32,602 nt of DNA, taken from Virgibacillus senegalensis (lineage in GTDB: Bacteria > Bacillota > Bacilli > Bacillales > Amphibacillaceae). Positions 17,064-25,621 of this stretch are shown in pieces (the first letter of the stretch is position 1; each line of letters begins with the position of its first letter). The notes below the pieces were generated by a model. That model saw nothing but the letters and a program-made list of their open reading frames with translations. It was not told the DNA's origin and searched no databases. The position numbers were made by a program, and so were the translations under genes. The DNA is taken from NCBI RefSeq assembly GCF_000821245.2, contig NZ_LN611425.1, positions 840,413 through 873,014 on the forward strand, read 5' to 3'.

Positions 17064-18455
17064 CTACACTTTCTCATACATGAGCAGTTCAGCAAAACTC
17101 TTTCCATCTGTCTCCTCCTCTGAGGATTCTCTGGATTCATCTTGGAAGCCGCTTTCCTGATCAGACTGATCCGTACTGCTGCTGTTCTGTTGTCCTGCAT
17201 GACGATTGTTATCCTGTTGCAGGAATTGTGCGTCCTGTTTTTCGACTACGACTTGCTGCGGGGAAAACATGTGTTTAAGCTGATGCACGTTCCCTTCGAG
17301 TAAGTCCTTGGCTGCTTGGCTTGTAACAGTTATTTTGACCGTCATTTCCCCATTGAGCTGGGTCATTTTTATCATTACTTCTCCCATTTGGGCTGGACGC
17401 AATTTTAGGGAAAGCTCTTTCGCTCCATTGCTTTTTAAAAAATTGCTTTCCAGAATTGCTTTTTGCAAGGTTTCTGTCAGTTGTTTTTGATTTGCTTCCT
17501 GACTACCTGTTTGGTTTAAATGGACGACATATTGCTCAATTTTCGAAACCGGCATGCTAGAGGCAGTCTGCTGCATCGTTATTGGCTGTTTCTGTGAACC
17601 TTCTTCCGCCTGCTTTGCCAAAGCTTGTCTTACCCACTTACCGATATCTGCCGTCGTCACAGTGGAATTACCTGAATAGCGCTTTTGAGAAGAGAGGTTT
17701 TCTCGACTGCGAAACGCGGATACAAGTTGTTGCCAAACGTTTTGCAGCTTTGTTTCCCCTTTAGAACCAGGTTCACTTGTAACAGCAAGCGAGTTATTCG
17801 TTGTTCCAGCTGACTTTTCTTGATGAATCCACTGTTGAAGTAATTTTTTTAGAGTTGCTTCCTGCTCTGTAGTAGGAATGTTTCCTTCAATTCCAGCGAG
17901 AACCTTTTGCGCCTGTTCCCAAATCACCTGGAAAGCCTTATTCCCTGCGTGACCAGGAAGAAGATCCCCCTCGACCTGTTGCATCAAGACAGCCTGTTGA
18001 TTTCGGAAGTAGCCTGTCATTTTTTCCGAGGAATTTGCCATCACTGCGTTAGCTGGCAACCCTTCTCCACCTGCTTCTTCCCCCATGCCACCACTGTTCT
18101 TCATGCTTTGCAGCAATACGGTGATCAATTCTGTTGGATTTCCTTCAACAGAATCTTCCATCGCTTTTCCATTTTGGAGCATATCAGCAAACAAAGCTTG
18201 CAACTCTGGCGTTAATGCTTCTAGTTCTTTCAAATTTTCATCTGTTAAATCAATGTTCAAATCTTTCAACGTCGAAAGAAGTTCGGTAGTTTTATCCTGT
18301 ACACCTGATTCATCCTGTTGCTTTTCCAAGTTTTCCTGCTTCATCAAGTCCTTAAAAACACTTCTTAATCCATCCCCAACCGTTGCTTCTCCTGATGGAG
18401 CTTGTTGAATGGAGGATTTGTTTGGCCGTACGGTAAGTAACCCGATACTATTCAC
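17064..18455 (-). CDS. fliK: Flagellar hook-length control protein FliK
   Basis: A 463-aa secreted ruler. The N-terminal two thirds is low-complexity, Gln/Glu/Ser-rich and without a compact domain. The C-terminal hook-length domain (about residues 335-420) has the family core KELSLKLRPAQMGEVMIKM and TVKITVTSQAAKDLL, ending in a polar tail. FliK measures the hook and triggers the FlhB substrate switch. I start at the GTG at 18455, seven bases after a perfect AAAGGAGG; an in-frame TTG at 18473 precedes that SD and has none of its own. The gene starts 20 bases after the ylxF stop. Confidence 0.93.
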   Translation of the reverse strand: MNSIGLLTVRPNKSSIQQAPSGEATVGDGLRSVFKDLMKQENLEKQQDESGVQDKTTELLSTLKDLNIDLTDENLKELEALTPELQALFADMLQNGKAMEDSVEGNPTELITVLLQSMKNSGGMGEEAGGEGLPANAVMANSSEKMTGYFRNQQAVLMQQVEGDLLPGHAGNKAFQVIWEQAQKVLAGIEGNIPTTEQEATLKKLLQQWIHQEKSAGTTNNSLAVTSEPGSKGETKLQNVWQQLVSAFRSRENLSSQKRYSGNSTVTTADIGKWVRQALAKQAEEGSQKQPITMQQTASSMPVSKIEQYVVHLNQTGSQEANQKQLTETLQKAILESNFLKSNGAKELSLKLRPAQMGEVMIKMTQLNGEMTVKITVTSQAAKDLLEGNVHQLKHMFSPQQVVVEKQDAQFLQQDNNRHAGQQNSSSTDQSDQESGFQDESRESSEEETDGKSFAELLMYEKV

Positions 18456-18475
18456 GATTTCACCTCCTTTCAAGG

Positions 18476-19060
18476 TTACTGAGTTTCCTCGGATGCATAG
18501 GCATTAGTCAGCCTGGCAGCTTCTTCCGCATCCATTTCTCCTAAGATCTCGCCTAACGTCTTTTTGGACATGATCCCCATCACGGCTAACGCAGTATCAT
18601 CCTCAAGATTGGCCAGTATCTCAGCTGCCCTGTCTGTCTCCATATTTTGAAAAGAAGTCGATATGTCTTTTATTACATTCGAAGCCGGCTCTTCTTCAGC
18701 AGCCTCTTGTTGCGTTTCCAGTTGTTGATGGAGCGTATTAATTTGCTCATTTAAATCTTCTATATCTGCCTCTCTGGCTTCCAGCTCCGATTCCAATTGG
18801 TCAATTTGTTCATCTCTGCTATCTATTGCCGCAGTTAAACGCTGTTGCTCGGCTTCTCCGTATTCTGTTTCCTCTGATACGAGTGAGGAGACCCCCGGTA
18901 TCTGACTTCCATACTTTTTGGCGAACCCTGAAACATCGATTCCAGCGGCAATCATGATGATGATTGCGATGGTCCCAGCCAAAATCAAAGGAATTAAAAT
19001 AAACAGTAACCATTGAAGAATGCCTGGTTTCTTTTTTTCATGCTCGGATTTGCTTGCCAT
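18476..19060 (-). CDS. ylxF: YlxF, MotE/MgtE-N-like flagellar operon protein
   Basis: A 194-aa protein with a short basic N terminus, one membrane helix (about residues 14-40, ILQWLLFILIPLILAGTIAI), a long Glu/Gln-rich coiled coil (about 65-122) and a C-terminal MgtE-N-like helical domain (DRAAEILANLEDDTALAVMGIMSKKTLGEIL). The layout matches B. subtilis YlxF and resembles MotE, a motility chaperone of alphaproteobacteria. Its exact job in Firmicutes is not settled. It sits between fliJ and fliK, as in B. subtilis, and starts three bases after the fliJ stop. Confidence 0.9.
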   Translation of the reverse strand: MASKSEHEKKKPGILQWLLFILIPLILAGTIAIIIMIAAGIDVSGFAKKYGSQIPGVSSLVSEETEYGEAEQQRLTAAIDSRDEQIDQLESELEAREADIEDLNEQINTLHQQLETQQEAAEEEPASNVIKDISTSFQNMETDRAAEILANLEDDTALAVMGIMSKKTLGEILGEMDAEEAARLTNAYASEETQ

Positions 19061-19063
19061 AAC

Positions 19064-19510
19064 TCACCAATCCCTGCTCTTGTTAAACTGGACAGTGGAT
19101 ATCTCATCCATCTGCTTCGATTCTTCAGCTTTTAAAACTGCGTGTTGTTTTTCTTTGTTTCGTTCTATCATCCGCTCAAATTTTTTTGTTTCAATGTAAG
19201 CAGCAGAAAGCGTATCCTGTTTAGCTTCCATTTCCTTTCGAGCGTTACCGACAGCTGTTTGAAGGCTTTCTATTTTTGCCTTCAATTTTGCGATATAGTC
19301 GGAATGCGACGATAAAACACTTATCGATACAGATGCGCTCACTTCCTGCCGATAAGCCGCTTCGGCATCTTCTTTTTTTTTCAGTAGAAAATACATTTGC
19401 GAAGCAACATCTTCAAATCGTTCTACTGACAATTGGTAGTCTTTTTGCGCTGTTTGCTTCTCTCGATCTCTTAAATCCAATAATTTTTCCAATGTTTTTG
19501 CATTTGCCAT
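19064..19510 (-). CDS. fliJ: Flagellar export chaperone FliJ
   Basis: A 148-aa protein predicted to be almost wholly a two-helix coiled coil, rich in Glu, Lys, Gln and Ala, beginning KTLEKLLDLRDREKQTAQKDY. FliJ is the stalk-like rotor within the FliI hexamer and links it to FlhA. Two ATGs are in frame. The second (19510) is nine bases after GGTGG and is preferred; the first (19516) overlaps the fliI stop as ATGA but is only three bases from the SD. The length then matches B. subtilis FliJ (147 aa). Confidence 0.93.
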   Translation of the reverse strand: MANAKTLEKLLDLRDREKQTAQKDYQLSVERFEDVASQMYFLLKKKEDAEAAYRQEVSASVSISVLSSHSDYIAKLKAKIESLQTAVGNARKEMEAKQDTLSAAYIETKKFERMIERNKEKQHAVLKAEESKQMDEISTVQFNKSRDW

Positions 19511-19512
19511 TA

Positions 19513-20829
19513 TCATTTACCACCCGATATTAAATTAACGGCTTGAAGCAAGCCTTCATCACTGGAAAACTTCTCGTCTGTCCCCTGCTTCAAGAAGTCG
19601 ATCAGCTTTGGTTGAAACTGAATCGCTTCATCAATATCCCTGTTCGTTCCACGTTTATATGCACCTATCTGTATTAGTTCGTGGTTTTCCTCATAGGTTG
19701 CAAGCAATGACCTTATTTTTCCAGCCACTTGCTGGTGTTCAGGGGAAATGATTTGCGGCATGACCCTGCTCACTGATTTAAGAACATTCACCGCCGGGAA
19801 TCTTCCTTGTTCGGCAAGTTTGCGATCAAGGATAAAGTGCCCATCCAATATACCTCTTACCGTATCCGCTATCGGCTCATTCATGTCATCTCCATCTACC
19901 AGTACGGTATAGAAAGCGGTAATAGAACCTGATTCACTTGTTCCCGCTCTTTCCAGCAATTTAGGCAATATTGCGAATACAGATGGTGTATACCCCTTTG
20001 TTGTTGGCGGTTCTCCTGTTGCAAGTCCGACCTCACGCTGCGCCATGGCGACCCTTGTTACCGAGTCCATCATCAAGTTGACGTTATAGCCTAAGTCACG
20101 AAAGTATTCACTGATGGCAGTTGCTGTATAAGCTCCCTTGATCCGCATCAAAGCAGGCTGATCAGAAGTAGCAACGACGACTACAGACTTCCGCAAACCT
20201 TCCTCTCCTAGATCTTTCTCGATAAATTCCCGGACTTCTCTGCCACGCTCTCCAATCAATGCAATCACATTGATATCTGCCTCGCTGTTTCTCGCAATCA
20301 TCCCAAGGAGCGTACTTTTCCCAACACCGCTTCCTGCAAAAATCCCTACTCGTTGACCTTTTCCTACAGAGAGCATCGTGTCAATCGCCTTCACTCCTAC
20401 CTGGATGGGTTCATCGATTGGCGGACGCAGCATAGGATTCGGCGGCGGCTGTTCTGAAGGATAGGATTTCAGCCCCTTTGGTAATTGCGAATTATCCAGG
20501 GGGTTACCCAACGAATCAACAACTTTGCCGATCAAACCTCTGCCGACTTTTATTGATAACGGCTGTCCTGTCGCTTCCACCAAACAACCAGGGCCGACAT
20601 GTTTCAGTTGAGAGTAAGGCATAAGTAAAACTTTCTCATTATGGAAACCTACCACTTCTGCCGGAATGGTATCATTTTGCTGTGAACTAGCATGGATAAG
20701 GCAGACATCGCCTATACTCGCTTCAGGTCCCTGCGATTCAATCATCAACCCAATGACGCGATGGATTTTCCCAAAACGCTTATAACTATCAAACCGTTCG
20801 ATCACATCGAGGTATTTCTCAATCTTCAT
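19513..20829 (-). CDS. fliI: Flagellum-specific export ATPase FliI
   Basis: A 438-aa F1-type ATPase. Walker A is GIFAGSGVGKSTLLGMI (about residues 163-179), then ALIGERGREVREFI, then the Walker B region NLMMDSVTRVAMAQREVGLATGEPP. The family signature KGYTPSVFAILPKLLERAG follows. FliI energises delivery of export substrates with its regulator FliH and stalk FliJ, encoded on either side. The length equals B. subtilis FliI (438 aa). The start overlaps the fliH end by 11 bp. Confidence 0.98.
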   Translation of the reverse strand: MKIEKYLDVIERFDSYKRFGKIHRVIGLMIESQGPEASIGDVCLIHASSQQNDTIPAEVVGFHNEKVLLMPYSQLKHVGPGCLVEATGQPLSIKVGRGLIGKVVDSLGNPLDNSQLPKGLKSYPSEQPPPNPMLRPPIDEPIQVGVKAIDTMLSVGKGQRVGIFAGSGVGKSTLLGMIARNSEADINVIALIGERGREVREFIEKDLGEEGLRKSVVVVATSDQPALMRIKGAYTATAISEYFRDLGYNVNLMMDSVTRVAMAQREVGLATGEPPTTKGYTPSVFAILPKLLERAGTSESGSITAFYTVLVDGDDMNEPIADTVRGILDGHFILDRKLAEQGRFPAVNVLKSVSRVMPQIISPEHQQVAGKIRSLLATYEENHELIQIGAYKRGTNRDIDEAIQFQPKLIDFLKQGTDEKFSSDEGLLQAVNLISGGK

Positions 20830-21574
20830 CTGGGGTCTCCCTTAACGCTTCAAATAATTTCTGCCTCAGTTCAAGCAGCCGGGTATCGACACTCGCGTCA
20901 ATCCTGCCGTAAGTGGACTCGACAATACAACTTCCCCTGGATAACTCTGCATCCGGGTAAAAATGGAGCTGCACTTCACCGACAACGATATTGCGTAGTT
21001 CATCTTGCTGGCTGATCATCAGTTCATAATCTTCCGGATGAGCATATACAGCTATTTTTTCCTGTTGTTTAGCTTCTTTTAGTACCTGTTTAACAATGTC
21101 AAGGAAAACATCTTCCGTTTCCAGTTCTCGGTGAACTATTTTAGAAGCAGCTTTCATGCTCAACTCCAACAAGGCGACTTCACTTTGGTCAAGGATAGTC
21201 TGGTAATCCTGCTGCGCAAGGTCTACCATTTGACGAGCCTTATTCACATGCTCCTCATATTCCTTTTTGGCCTCGGATCGACCAGCATTGTAACCAGCCT
21301 GATAAGCCTCTTGTTTCACTTCTTCATATAAAAGCTTCTTCTGAGCTTCCCAGTCGCTTTGCTTCTTTGCAACCTGGCGCTCTGCCGAACTGATCAGTTG
21401 CTCTGCCTCCATTTTCGCTTTTTCCAGGGCCGATCGTGCCTGTTCTAACTTTAATTCCGTTTGCTCAAGTTCTCCTCCAGCTTCTTGGAGATCAGGTTTC
21501 TCCCGCATCGTCACCGGCTTTATTCCGATTACTTTCCGGCCACCGGAAGAATGAATAGAATAGTTATCAGACAA
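20819..21574 (-). CDS. fliH: Flagellar export ATPase regulator FliH
   Basis: A 251-aa protein with a long Glu/Lys/Gln/Ala-rich coiled coil (about residues 30-115) and a V-type-ATPase-E-like C-terminal domain (ELSMKAASKIVHRELETEDVFLDIVKQVL onward). It forms a dimer that holds FliI in check and docks it at the export gate. The start is a TTG placed directly after an in-frame TGA; GGAGG lies 11 bases upstream inside the fliG 3' end, and no ATG or GTG alternative lies nearby. The overlap with fliG is 8 bp. Confidence 0.92.
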   Translation of the reverse strand: MSDNYSIHSSGGRKVIGIKPVTMREKPDLQEAGGELEQTELKLEQARSALEKAKMEAEQLISSAERQVAKKQSDWEAQKKLLYEEVKQEAYQAGYNAGRSEAKKEYEEHVNKARQMVDLAQQDYQTILDQSEVALLELSMKAASKIVHRELETEDVFLDIVKQVLKEAKQQEKIAVYAHPEDYELMISQQDELRNIVVGEVQLHFYPDAELSRGSCIVESTYGRIDASVDTRLLELRQKLFEALRETPDED

Positions 21575-22577
21575 TCACATCATCTCCTCCGCCACGGGCA
21601 ATGACGATCTCACCAAGCTCTTCCAGCCGGCGAATAACGGAAACAATCCGGGATTGAGATTCTTCGACATCCCGCAGTCTTACCGGTCCCATGAACTCCA
21701 TTTCTTCTCTGAAGGTATCGGCCATCCGCGTGGACATATTGTTGAATACGATGTTTTTCACTTCTTCGCTTGCCACTTTCAACGCCAAGCGTAAATCATC
21801 GTTTTCAACTTCTCTGATGACCCGCTGAATAGCACGGTTATCAAGCGTTACAATATCTTCGAATACGAACATCCGCTTCTTGATTTCCTCTGCAAGTTCT
21901 GGATCTTGTATTTCCAGAGCATCTAGAATGGTGCGCTCTGTACTTCTGTCAACACCGTTTAACACTTCGACCACTGCCTGAATTCCGCCTGTTTGTGTGT
22001 AATCCTGCGTAACGGTTGCAGACAATTTCCGCTCCAAAATTTGTTCTACTTCCGTTATAATTTCAGGAGAGGTAGAATCCATCAACGCAATCCTTTTAGC
22101 GATATCGGCTTGCATCTCCTGAGGCAGCTCGGATAGTATTTGGCTTGCTTGTTCCGGATCTAGATAGGAAAGAACAAGTGCTATGGTCTGTGGATGCTCA
22201 TTCTGAATAAAATTCAACACCTGGGAAGGTTCAGCTTTCCGAGCAAAATCAAACGGTTTGACCTGCAGGGAAGAAGTAAGCCGGCTGATGATATTATCTG
22301 CTTCCGATTGGCCAAGCGCCTTTTCCAAGACCGTTTTTGCATAACTTATTCCCCCTTGGGAAATGTAGTCCTGAGCTAATGCAATTTGATGAAATTGGTC
22401 GAGAATTTGCTCTTTCTGTTCAGCTTCAACCTTTTTTACAGAGGAGATCTCCAAAGTTAATTTTTCGATCTCTTCCTCTGTAAGGTGCTTATATACTTGA
22501 GCGGAGACATCTGGACCAAGAGAAATCAGCAATATTGCGGCCTTTTGTTTTCCGGTTAATTCTTTATATCTTGCCAT
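21567..22577 (-). CDS. fliG: Flagellar motor switch protein FliG
   Basis: A 336-aa rotor protein with three FliG domains: an N-terminal domain binding FliF (from residue 1, LTGKQKAAILLISLGPDVSAQVYKHL), a middle domain with the EHPQ motif (NEHPQTIALVLSYLDPEQAS, about residue 128), and a C-terminal torque-generating domain (VFEDIVTLDNRAIQRVIREV through GPVRLRDVEESQ) with the charged residues that meet the stator. The length is close to B. subtilis FliG (338 aa). Its SD, AGGGGG, begins with the fliF stop codon. Confidence 0.98.
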   Translation of the reverse strand: MARYKELTGKQKAAILLISLGPDVSAQVYKHLTEEEIEKLTLEISSVKKVEAEQKEQILDQFHQIALAQDYISQGGISYAKTVLEKALGQSEADNIISRLTSSLQVKPFDFARKAEPSQVLNFIQNEHPQTIALVLSYLDPEQASQILSELPQEMQADIAKRIALMDSTSPEIITEVEQILERKLSATVTQDYTQTGGIQAVVEVLNGVDRSTERTILDALEIQDPELAEEIKKRMFVFEDIVTLDNRAIQRVIREVENDDLRLALKVASEEVKNIVFNNMSTRMADTFREEMEFMGPVRLRDVEESQSRIVSVIRRLEELGEIVIARGGGDDVIV

Positions 22578-22589
22578 AAAGGTTGCCCC

Positions 22590-24197
22590 CTAATCTTCTG
22601 CAATCCAGCTGCGAAGTAGTTTCGCAAATTCTTCCGGTTTATCTTTAGCAAGTTTCTCCAATTGTTTTGTTCGTGCCCCTGCTTCTGTCTCCGGACTTTC
22701 CTCAATATCCGGAATGGAAACCTGTTGAGGTGTATAGGTTTCTTCGGTATATTCGTACTCTTCCTCTTCGTCCGCATTTTTGCTTCTCCAAAGCATCCAA
22801 ATCAAGGCTATAATGATAACAATCAATGCTCCGCCAAGTATATACATCCAGACAGGTATGGCGGATTGCGGCTGAGCGGAAGAACTTTGACTGCCATTAA
22901 ACTCCTGAAGGACAATGGATACTTTTTCTTCCGGATTCACCTCACCATACTCTTTGTCAATAGAAGTGGTAATGATGGAATCAAGGATCGAGGAAATTCC
23001 GTCTTCAACTGTTGCTTCTTCAGCAGCTGATAAATATTCAACCTCACCCGTTTCGTTATCGACTGATTTAGTGTTATCAACAGCTACCTGGATTCCGATG
23101 TCTCTTATTTTATAAGGACTTTCGACGATATCTTTCCTGATTCGGTTAAACTCATTGTTAACCGATTCCTTTACCATTTCGTAATCACCATCCTGGCCTT
23201 CCTCACCAGCTGGATAGTTGACCACTTCCTCTTCTCCGGTCCCGGCTACTCCGCCTTCCGGAGCACCGCCCGTATAAGATTCTTTGATGCTTTCAACGCT
23301 TACAGGCAAACCTTCCATATTTTCTTCATCTACCGGTGTCACCAATTCCTCGACCCGGTTTTCTTGGGTGAAATCAACATCCGCAGTAACCGAAGCGATT
23401 ACCTTGTTGTTTCCGACCATCATGCCAATCATTTGCTGGACCCTGCGCTGAATATCGCGTTCAATGTCCTGTTTGATGTTTTGCTGATATGTGTACGTAT
23501 CTCCGTTACCAGCCGTAGCTGTATCGTTGAAGTCAAAATACTCAAAATTTTGATTCATGATGACGATATTATCAGTAGGAAGATTCGGCACTGTTTTGGA
23601 AACCAAGTGGTATAAAGATTTTATTTGACCTGGTTCTAGTTGATAGCCCGGCTGTGTATTTAACACGATTGAAGCGGAAGCCTCCATTGGCTGTTCACTG
23701 ACGAATACCGGCTCTTCCGGTTTATTGATCATGACATTGGCATCTTGAATACCATCAATGCTTTTTATTAGATTAGCAATTTCTGACTGCATCGCATCAA
23801 GCTGGATGACGTCAAACTCATTATCTGTCATTCCCCATGATGTGTTGTTGCTGAAAAACGAATAATCTACATTCCCGCTGTTTGGTAATCCTTGCGCTGC
23901 AAGGTCCACCAGCAGGGTGTCTGCATCCTTTTCCGGAACCAAAATCGTTTTTCCTGCGTCCTGAAGCTCATACTGTATTCCTTTGGCTTCCAGTTCTGTT
24001 TTAATTTGTCCCACTTCCTGTAAAGACAAATTATTATAGAGGGGAACCATCGTGCTTTTATTTGCAAGCAGTGATCCACCGATGATTAAAAAAAGAACCA
24101 ATAGGATAGAACCAATCATGACTCCTTTTTGCCTGGAAGATTTGGAACTCCAGAATTTCGTCCATTTTTCTTTATACATGTCCATTTTCTGTTTCAT
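22590..24197 (-). CDS. fliF: Flagellar MS-ring protein FliF
   Basis: A 535-aa protein with two membrane helices, one near residues 25-46 (GVMIGSILLVLFLIIGGSLLA) and one near 445-468 (PVWMYILGGALIVIIIALIWMLW). Between them lies the YscJ/FliF ring-building region. The C-terminal tail (LEKLAKDKPEEFAKLLRSWIAED) is the conserved FliG-binding peptide. It is the first structure of the basal body and houses the export gate. GGGGGAAGAGA precedes the ATG, immediately after a T tract and hairpin described separately. Confidence 0.97.
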   Translation of the reverse strand: MKQKMDMYKEKWTKFWSSKSSRQKGVMIGSILLVLFLIIGGSLLANKSTMVPLYNNLSLQEVGQIKTELEAKGIQYELQDAGKTILVPEKDADTLLVDLAAQGLPNSGNVDYSFFSNNTSWGMTDNEFDVIQLDAMQSEIANLIKSIDGIQDANVMINKPEEPVFVSEQPMEASASIVLNTQPGYQLEPGQIKSLYHLVSKTVPNLPTDNIVIMNQNFEYFDFNDTATAGNGDTYTYQQNIKQDIERDIQRRVQQMIGMMVGNNKVIASVTADVDFTQENRVEELVTPVDEENMEGLPVSVESIKESYTGGAPEGGVAGTGEEEVVNYPAGEEGQDGDYEMVKESVNNEFNRIRKDIVESPYKIRDIGIQVAVDNTKSVDNETGEVEYLSAAEEATVEDGISSILDSIITTSIDKEYGEVNPEEKVSIVLQEFNGSQSSSAQPQSAIPVWMYILGGALIVIIIALIWMLWRSKNADEEEEYEYTEETYTPQQVSIPDIEESPETEAGARTKQLEKLAKDKPEEFAKLLRSWIAED

Positions 24198-24208
24198 TCT
24201 CTTCCCCC

Positions 24209-24254
24209 AAAAAAAACGTACTTTTCCTTATCTGGAGTCGCCAATAAGAAAAAG
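24209..24254 (-). terminator. Terminator-like hairpin between fliE and fliF
   Basis: On the transcript strand an 11-bp stem (24254-24244 with 24231-24221, one G-U pair) extends upward by TGG/CCA around a five-base loop. It is followed after TACG by eight T residues (24216-24209). This has the form of an intrinsic terminator, though the stem is A/T-rich. It lies inside an operon, 12 bases before the fliF start, so it would act as a partial terminator or RNA-processing and stability site. Strength is unknown. Confidence 0.4.
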
Positions 24255-24282
24255 GACGGTATACTCTATTTGCCTATGTAAT

Positions 24283-24597
24283 TTAGACCTGCATCCGCAT
24301 TACTTCGTTATAAGCATCTATCGCTTTTCGTTGCATTTCAACTGCCGTTTCCAGCGTAACGCTAGCTTTCTGAGCTGTAATCATGACATCGTGTAAATCA
24401 TCGATTTCTCCATTGGCCAATGCCTGCGTCTTTTTGTCTGATTCAACCTGATAATTGTTCAATGTATCAATAGCGCTTTTCAAACTTGTAGCAAAATTTC
24501 CTTGAGCCTGCGCCGGTGTCTGAAGCTTTTCATTACCATTCTGAAAAGAAACGGCCGTCGGCGACTGATAGTTTCCGATGTTACTAATGTTAACCAA
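24283..24597 (-). CDS. fliE: Flagellar hook-basal body protein FliE
   Basis: A 104-aa protein of the FliE family, the adaptor between the MS ring or export gate and the rod. The C-terminal half has the conserved DLHDVMITAQKASVTLETAVEMQRKAIDAYNEVMRMQV. It has no signal peptide, as expected for a type III substrate. The start is TTG, eight bases after GGAGG (MVNISNIG). It follows flgC by 28 bases. Confidence 0.96.
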   Translation of the reverse strand: MVNISNIGNYQSPTAVSFQNGNEKLQTPAQAQGNFATSLKSAIDTLNNYQVESDKKTQALANGEIDDLHDVMITAQKASVTLETAVEMQRKAIDAYNEVMRMQV

Positions 24598-24625
24598 AAG
24601 TTATTCCTCCATTTCTTATCCCACA

Positions 24626-25081
24626 TTATTTTCCTATTTCAAGTGCTTTTAACAGCATGCTCTTTGTTGCATTAACAGAAGTAACATTCGCTTCATACGA
24701 TCTGCTTGCACTCATCAAGTCCACCATTTCTTCAAGCGGGTCGACATTTGGAAGTTGGACGTATCCATCCTGGTTGGCATCTGGATGATTGGGATTATAA
24801 ACAACCTTGAACGGCTCTTCATCTTCCGATATTTCACTTACCCGGACTCCCTGACCTGGACTTGAAGTTTTACCGGCAGCCTTTTGAAGAAAAGAATCAA
24901 AGCTTGGCGTTTTGGCCTCCAATGAAACGAGTTTTCTACGGTATGGCTCGTATTCACCATTTTCATTCATCGTCGCCCGCGTTGTATCAGCGTTGGCGAT
25001 ATTTGAAGAAACAGTATCCATTCTTAGTCTCTGAGCCGTAAGCGCACTGGCACTTGTATTGATCGCATTAAAAATGCTCAT
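24626..25081 (-). CDS. flgC: Flagellar proximal rod protein FlgC
   Basis: A 151-aa rod protein. The N-terminal axial motif (SALTAQRLRMDTVSSNIANADTTR) and the C-terminal block (MVDLMSASRSYEANVTSVNATKSMLLKALEIGK) match the FlgC family. The PYRRK stretch and GVRVSEI pattern in between are also typical. GGAGG lies ten bases before the ATG, which is three bases after the flgB stop. The length is close to B. subtilis FlgC (150 aa). Confidence 0.97.
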   Translation of the reverse strand: MSIFNAINTSASALTAQRLRMDTVSSNIANADTTRATMNENGEYEPYRRKLVSLEAKTPSFDSFLQKAAGKTSSPGQGVRVSEISEDEEPFKVVYNPNHPDANQDGYVQLPNVDPLEEMVDLMSASRSYEANVTSVNATKSMLLKALEIGK

Positions 25082-25084
25082 CTA

Positions 25085-25483
25085 TTATCTTCCTCCCTTG
25101 ATTACTGTCTGAAGGCTTGAGAATTTTCCGTTTATTCGGTCCACCAATCCCTGATAATAGATTTGGTTTTTAGCCAGCTCCGTCATTTCCTTGTCTATAT
25201 CGACGTTGTTTCCGTTATGATTATAAGTAGTATTTGGATTGGAAACGGTGCGGAAGGGTTGCTGTGCAGTGTCGGATCGAAAGTCAATATGTCTATCATC
25301 TGTGCGTTTCGTTTGAAAGGTGCTGTTCATTTCATCTTTCAGTACATCCTTAAAGACAACTTGTTGCGCTTTATAATCCGGCGTGTCTGCGTTAGCAATA
25401 TTGTTTGAAATGGTTTGGTTCTTAAGTGAGGCATAATCCAATGATTTTTCCAAATTGCTAATGGTATTTCCAAAGAAAGACAC
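25085..25483 (-). CDS. flgB: Flagellar proximal rod protein FlgB
   Basis: A 132-aa rod protein and first gene of the fla/che operon. It has the FlgB N-terminal motif (LEKSLDYASLKNQTISNNIANADTPDYKAQQVVFKD) and the C-terminal DIDKEMTELAKNQIYYQGLVDRINGKF block. The start is GTG, eight bases after AGGGGG. The transcript leader is about 45-50 bases from the sigma-A-like promoter described separately. Confidence 0.97.
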   Translation of the reverse strand: MSFFGNTISNLEKSLDYASLKNQTISNNIANADTPDYKAQQVVFKDVLKDEMNSTFQTKRTDDRHIDFRSDTAQQPFRTVSNPNTTYNHNGNNVDIDKEMTELAKNQIYYQGLVDRINGKFSSLQTVIKGGR

Positions 25484-25537
25484 TTTCTCTTCCCCCTATA
25501 TTCAATTTGACTTTTCTCGTAATAATTTTTCTTTTTC

Positions 25538-25566
25538 TTTATAAACCGTCATAAATCTACTTTCAA
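25538..25566 (-). promoter_or_regulatory. Sigma-A-like promoter of the fla/che operon
   Basis: TTGAAA (25566-25561), a 17-base spacer and TATAAA (25543-25538) each match the consensus hexamers at five of six positions with optimal spacing. It lies about 55 bases before the flgB start. In B. subtilis the fla/che operon is driven from a sigma-A promoter in the same place. The call is by consensus only. Confidence 0.65.
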
Positions 25567-25591
25567 TATCGAATATTGTAATTTAATTCTA
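25566..25591 (-). promoter_or_regulatory. Sigma-D-like promoter overlapping the sigma-A -35 box
   Basis: TAGA (25591-25588), 14 bases, then TTCGATAT (25573-25566) compares with the sigma-D consensus TAAA-N14-16-GCCGATAT at three of four and six of eight positions. It ends on the first base of the sigma-A -35 element. B. subtilis has a sigma-D promoter (PD-3) in the same position, which gives positive feedback once SigD is active. The call is by consensus and position. Confidence 0.5.
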
Positions 25592-25606
25592 AATCTATGT
25601 CTATGG

Positions 25607-25621
25607 AATTTGTCGATAATC
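25607..25621. promoter_or_regulatory. Weak CodY-box-like sequence upstream of the fla/che promoters
   Basis: AATTTGTCGATAATC matches the CodY box AATTTTCWGAAAATT at 10 of 15 positions. It lies just upstream of the sigma-D/sigma-A promoter pair. CodY represses the fla/che promoter in B. subtilis, and codY is the adjacent upstream gene. Five mismatches in an A/T-rich region is a weak match. Confidence 0.22.
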
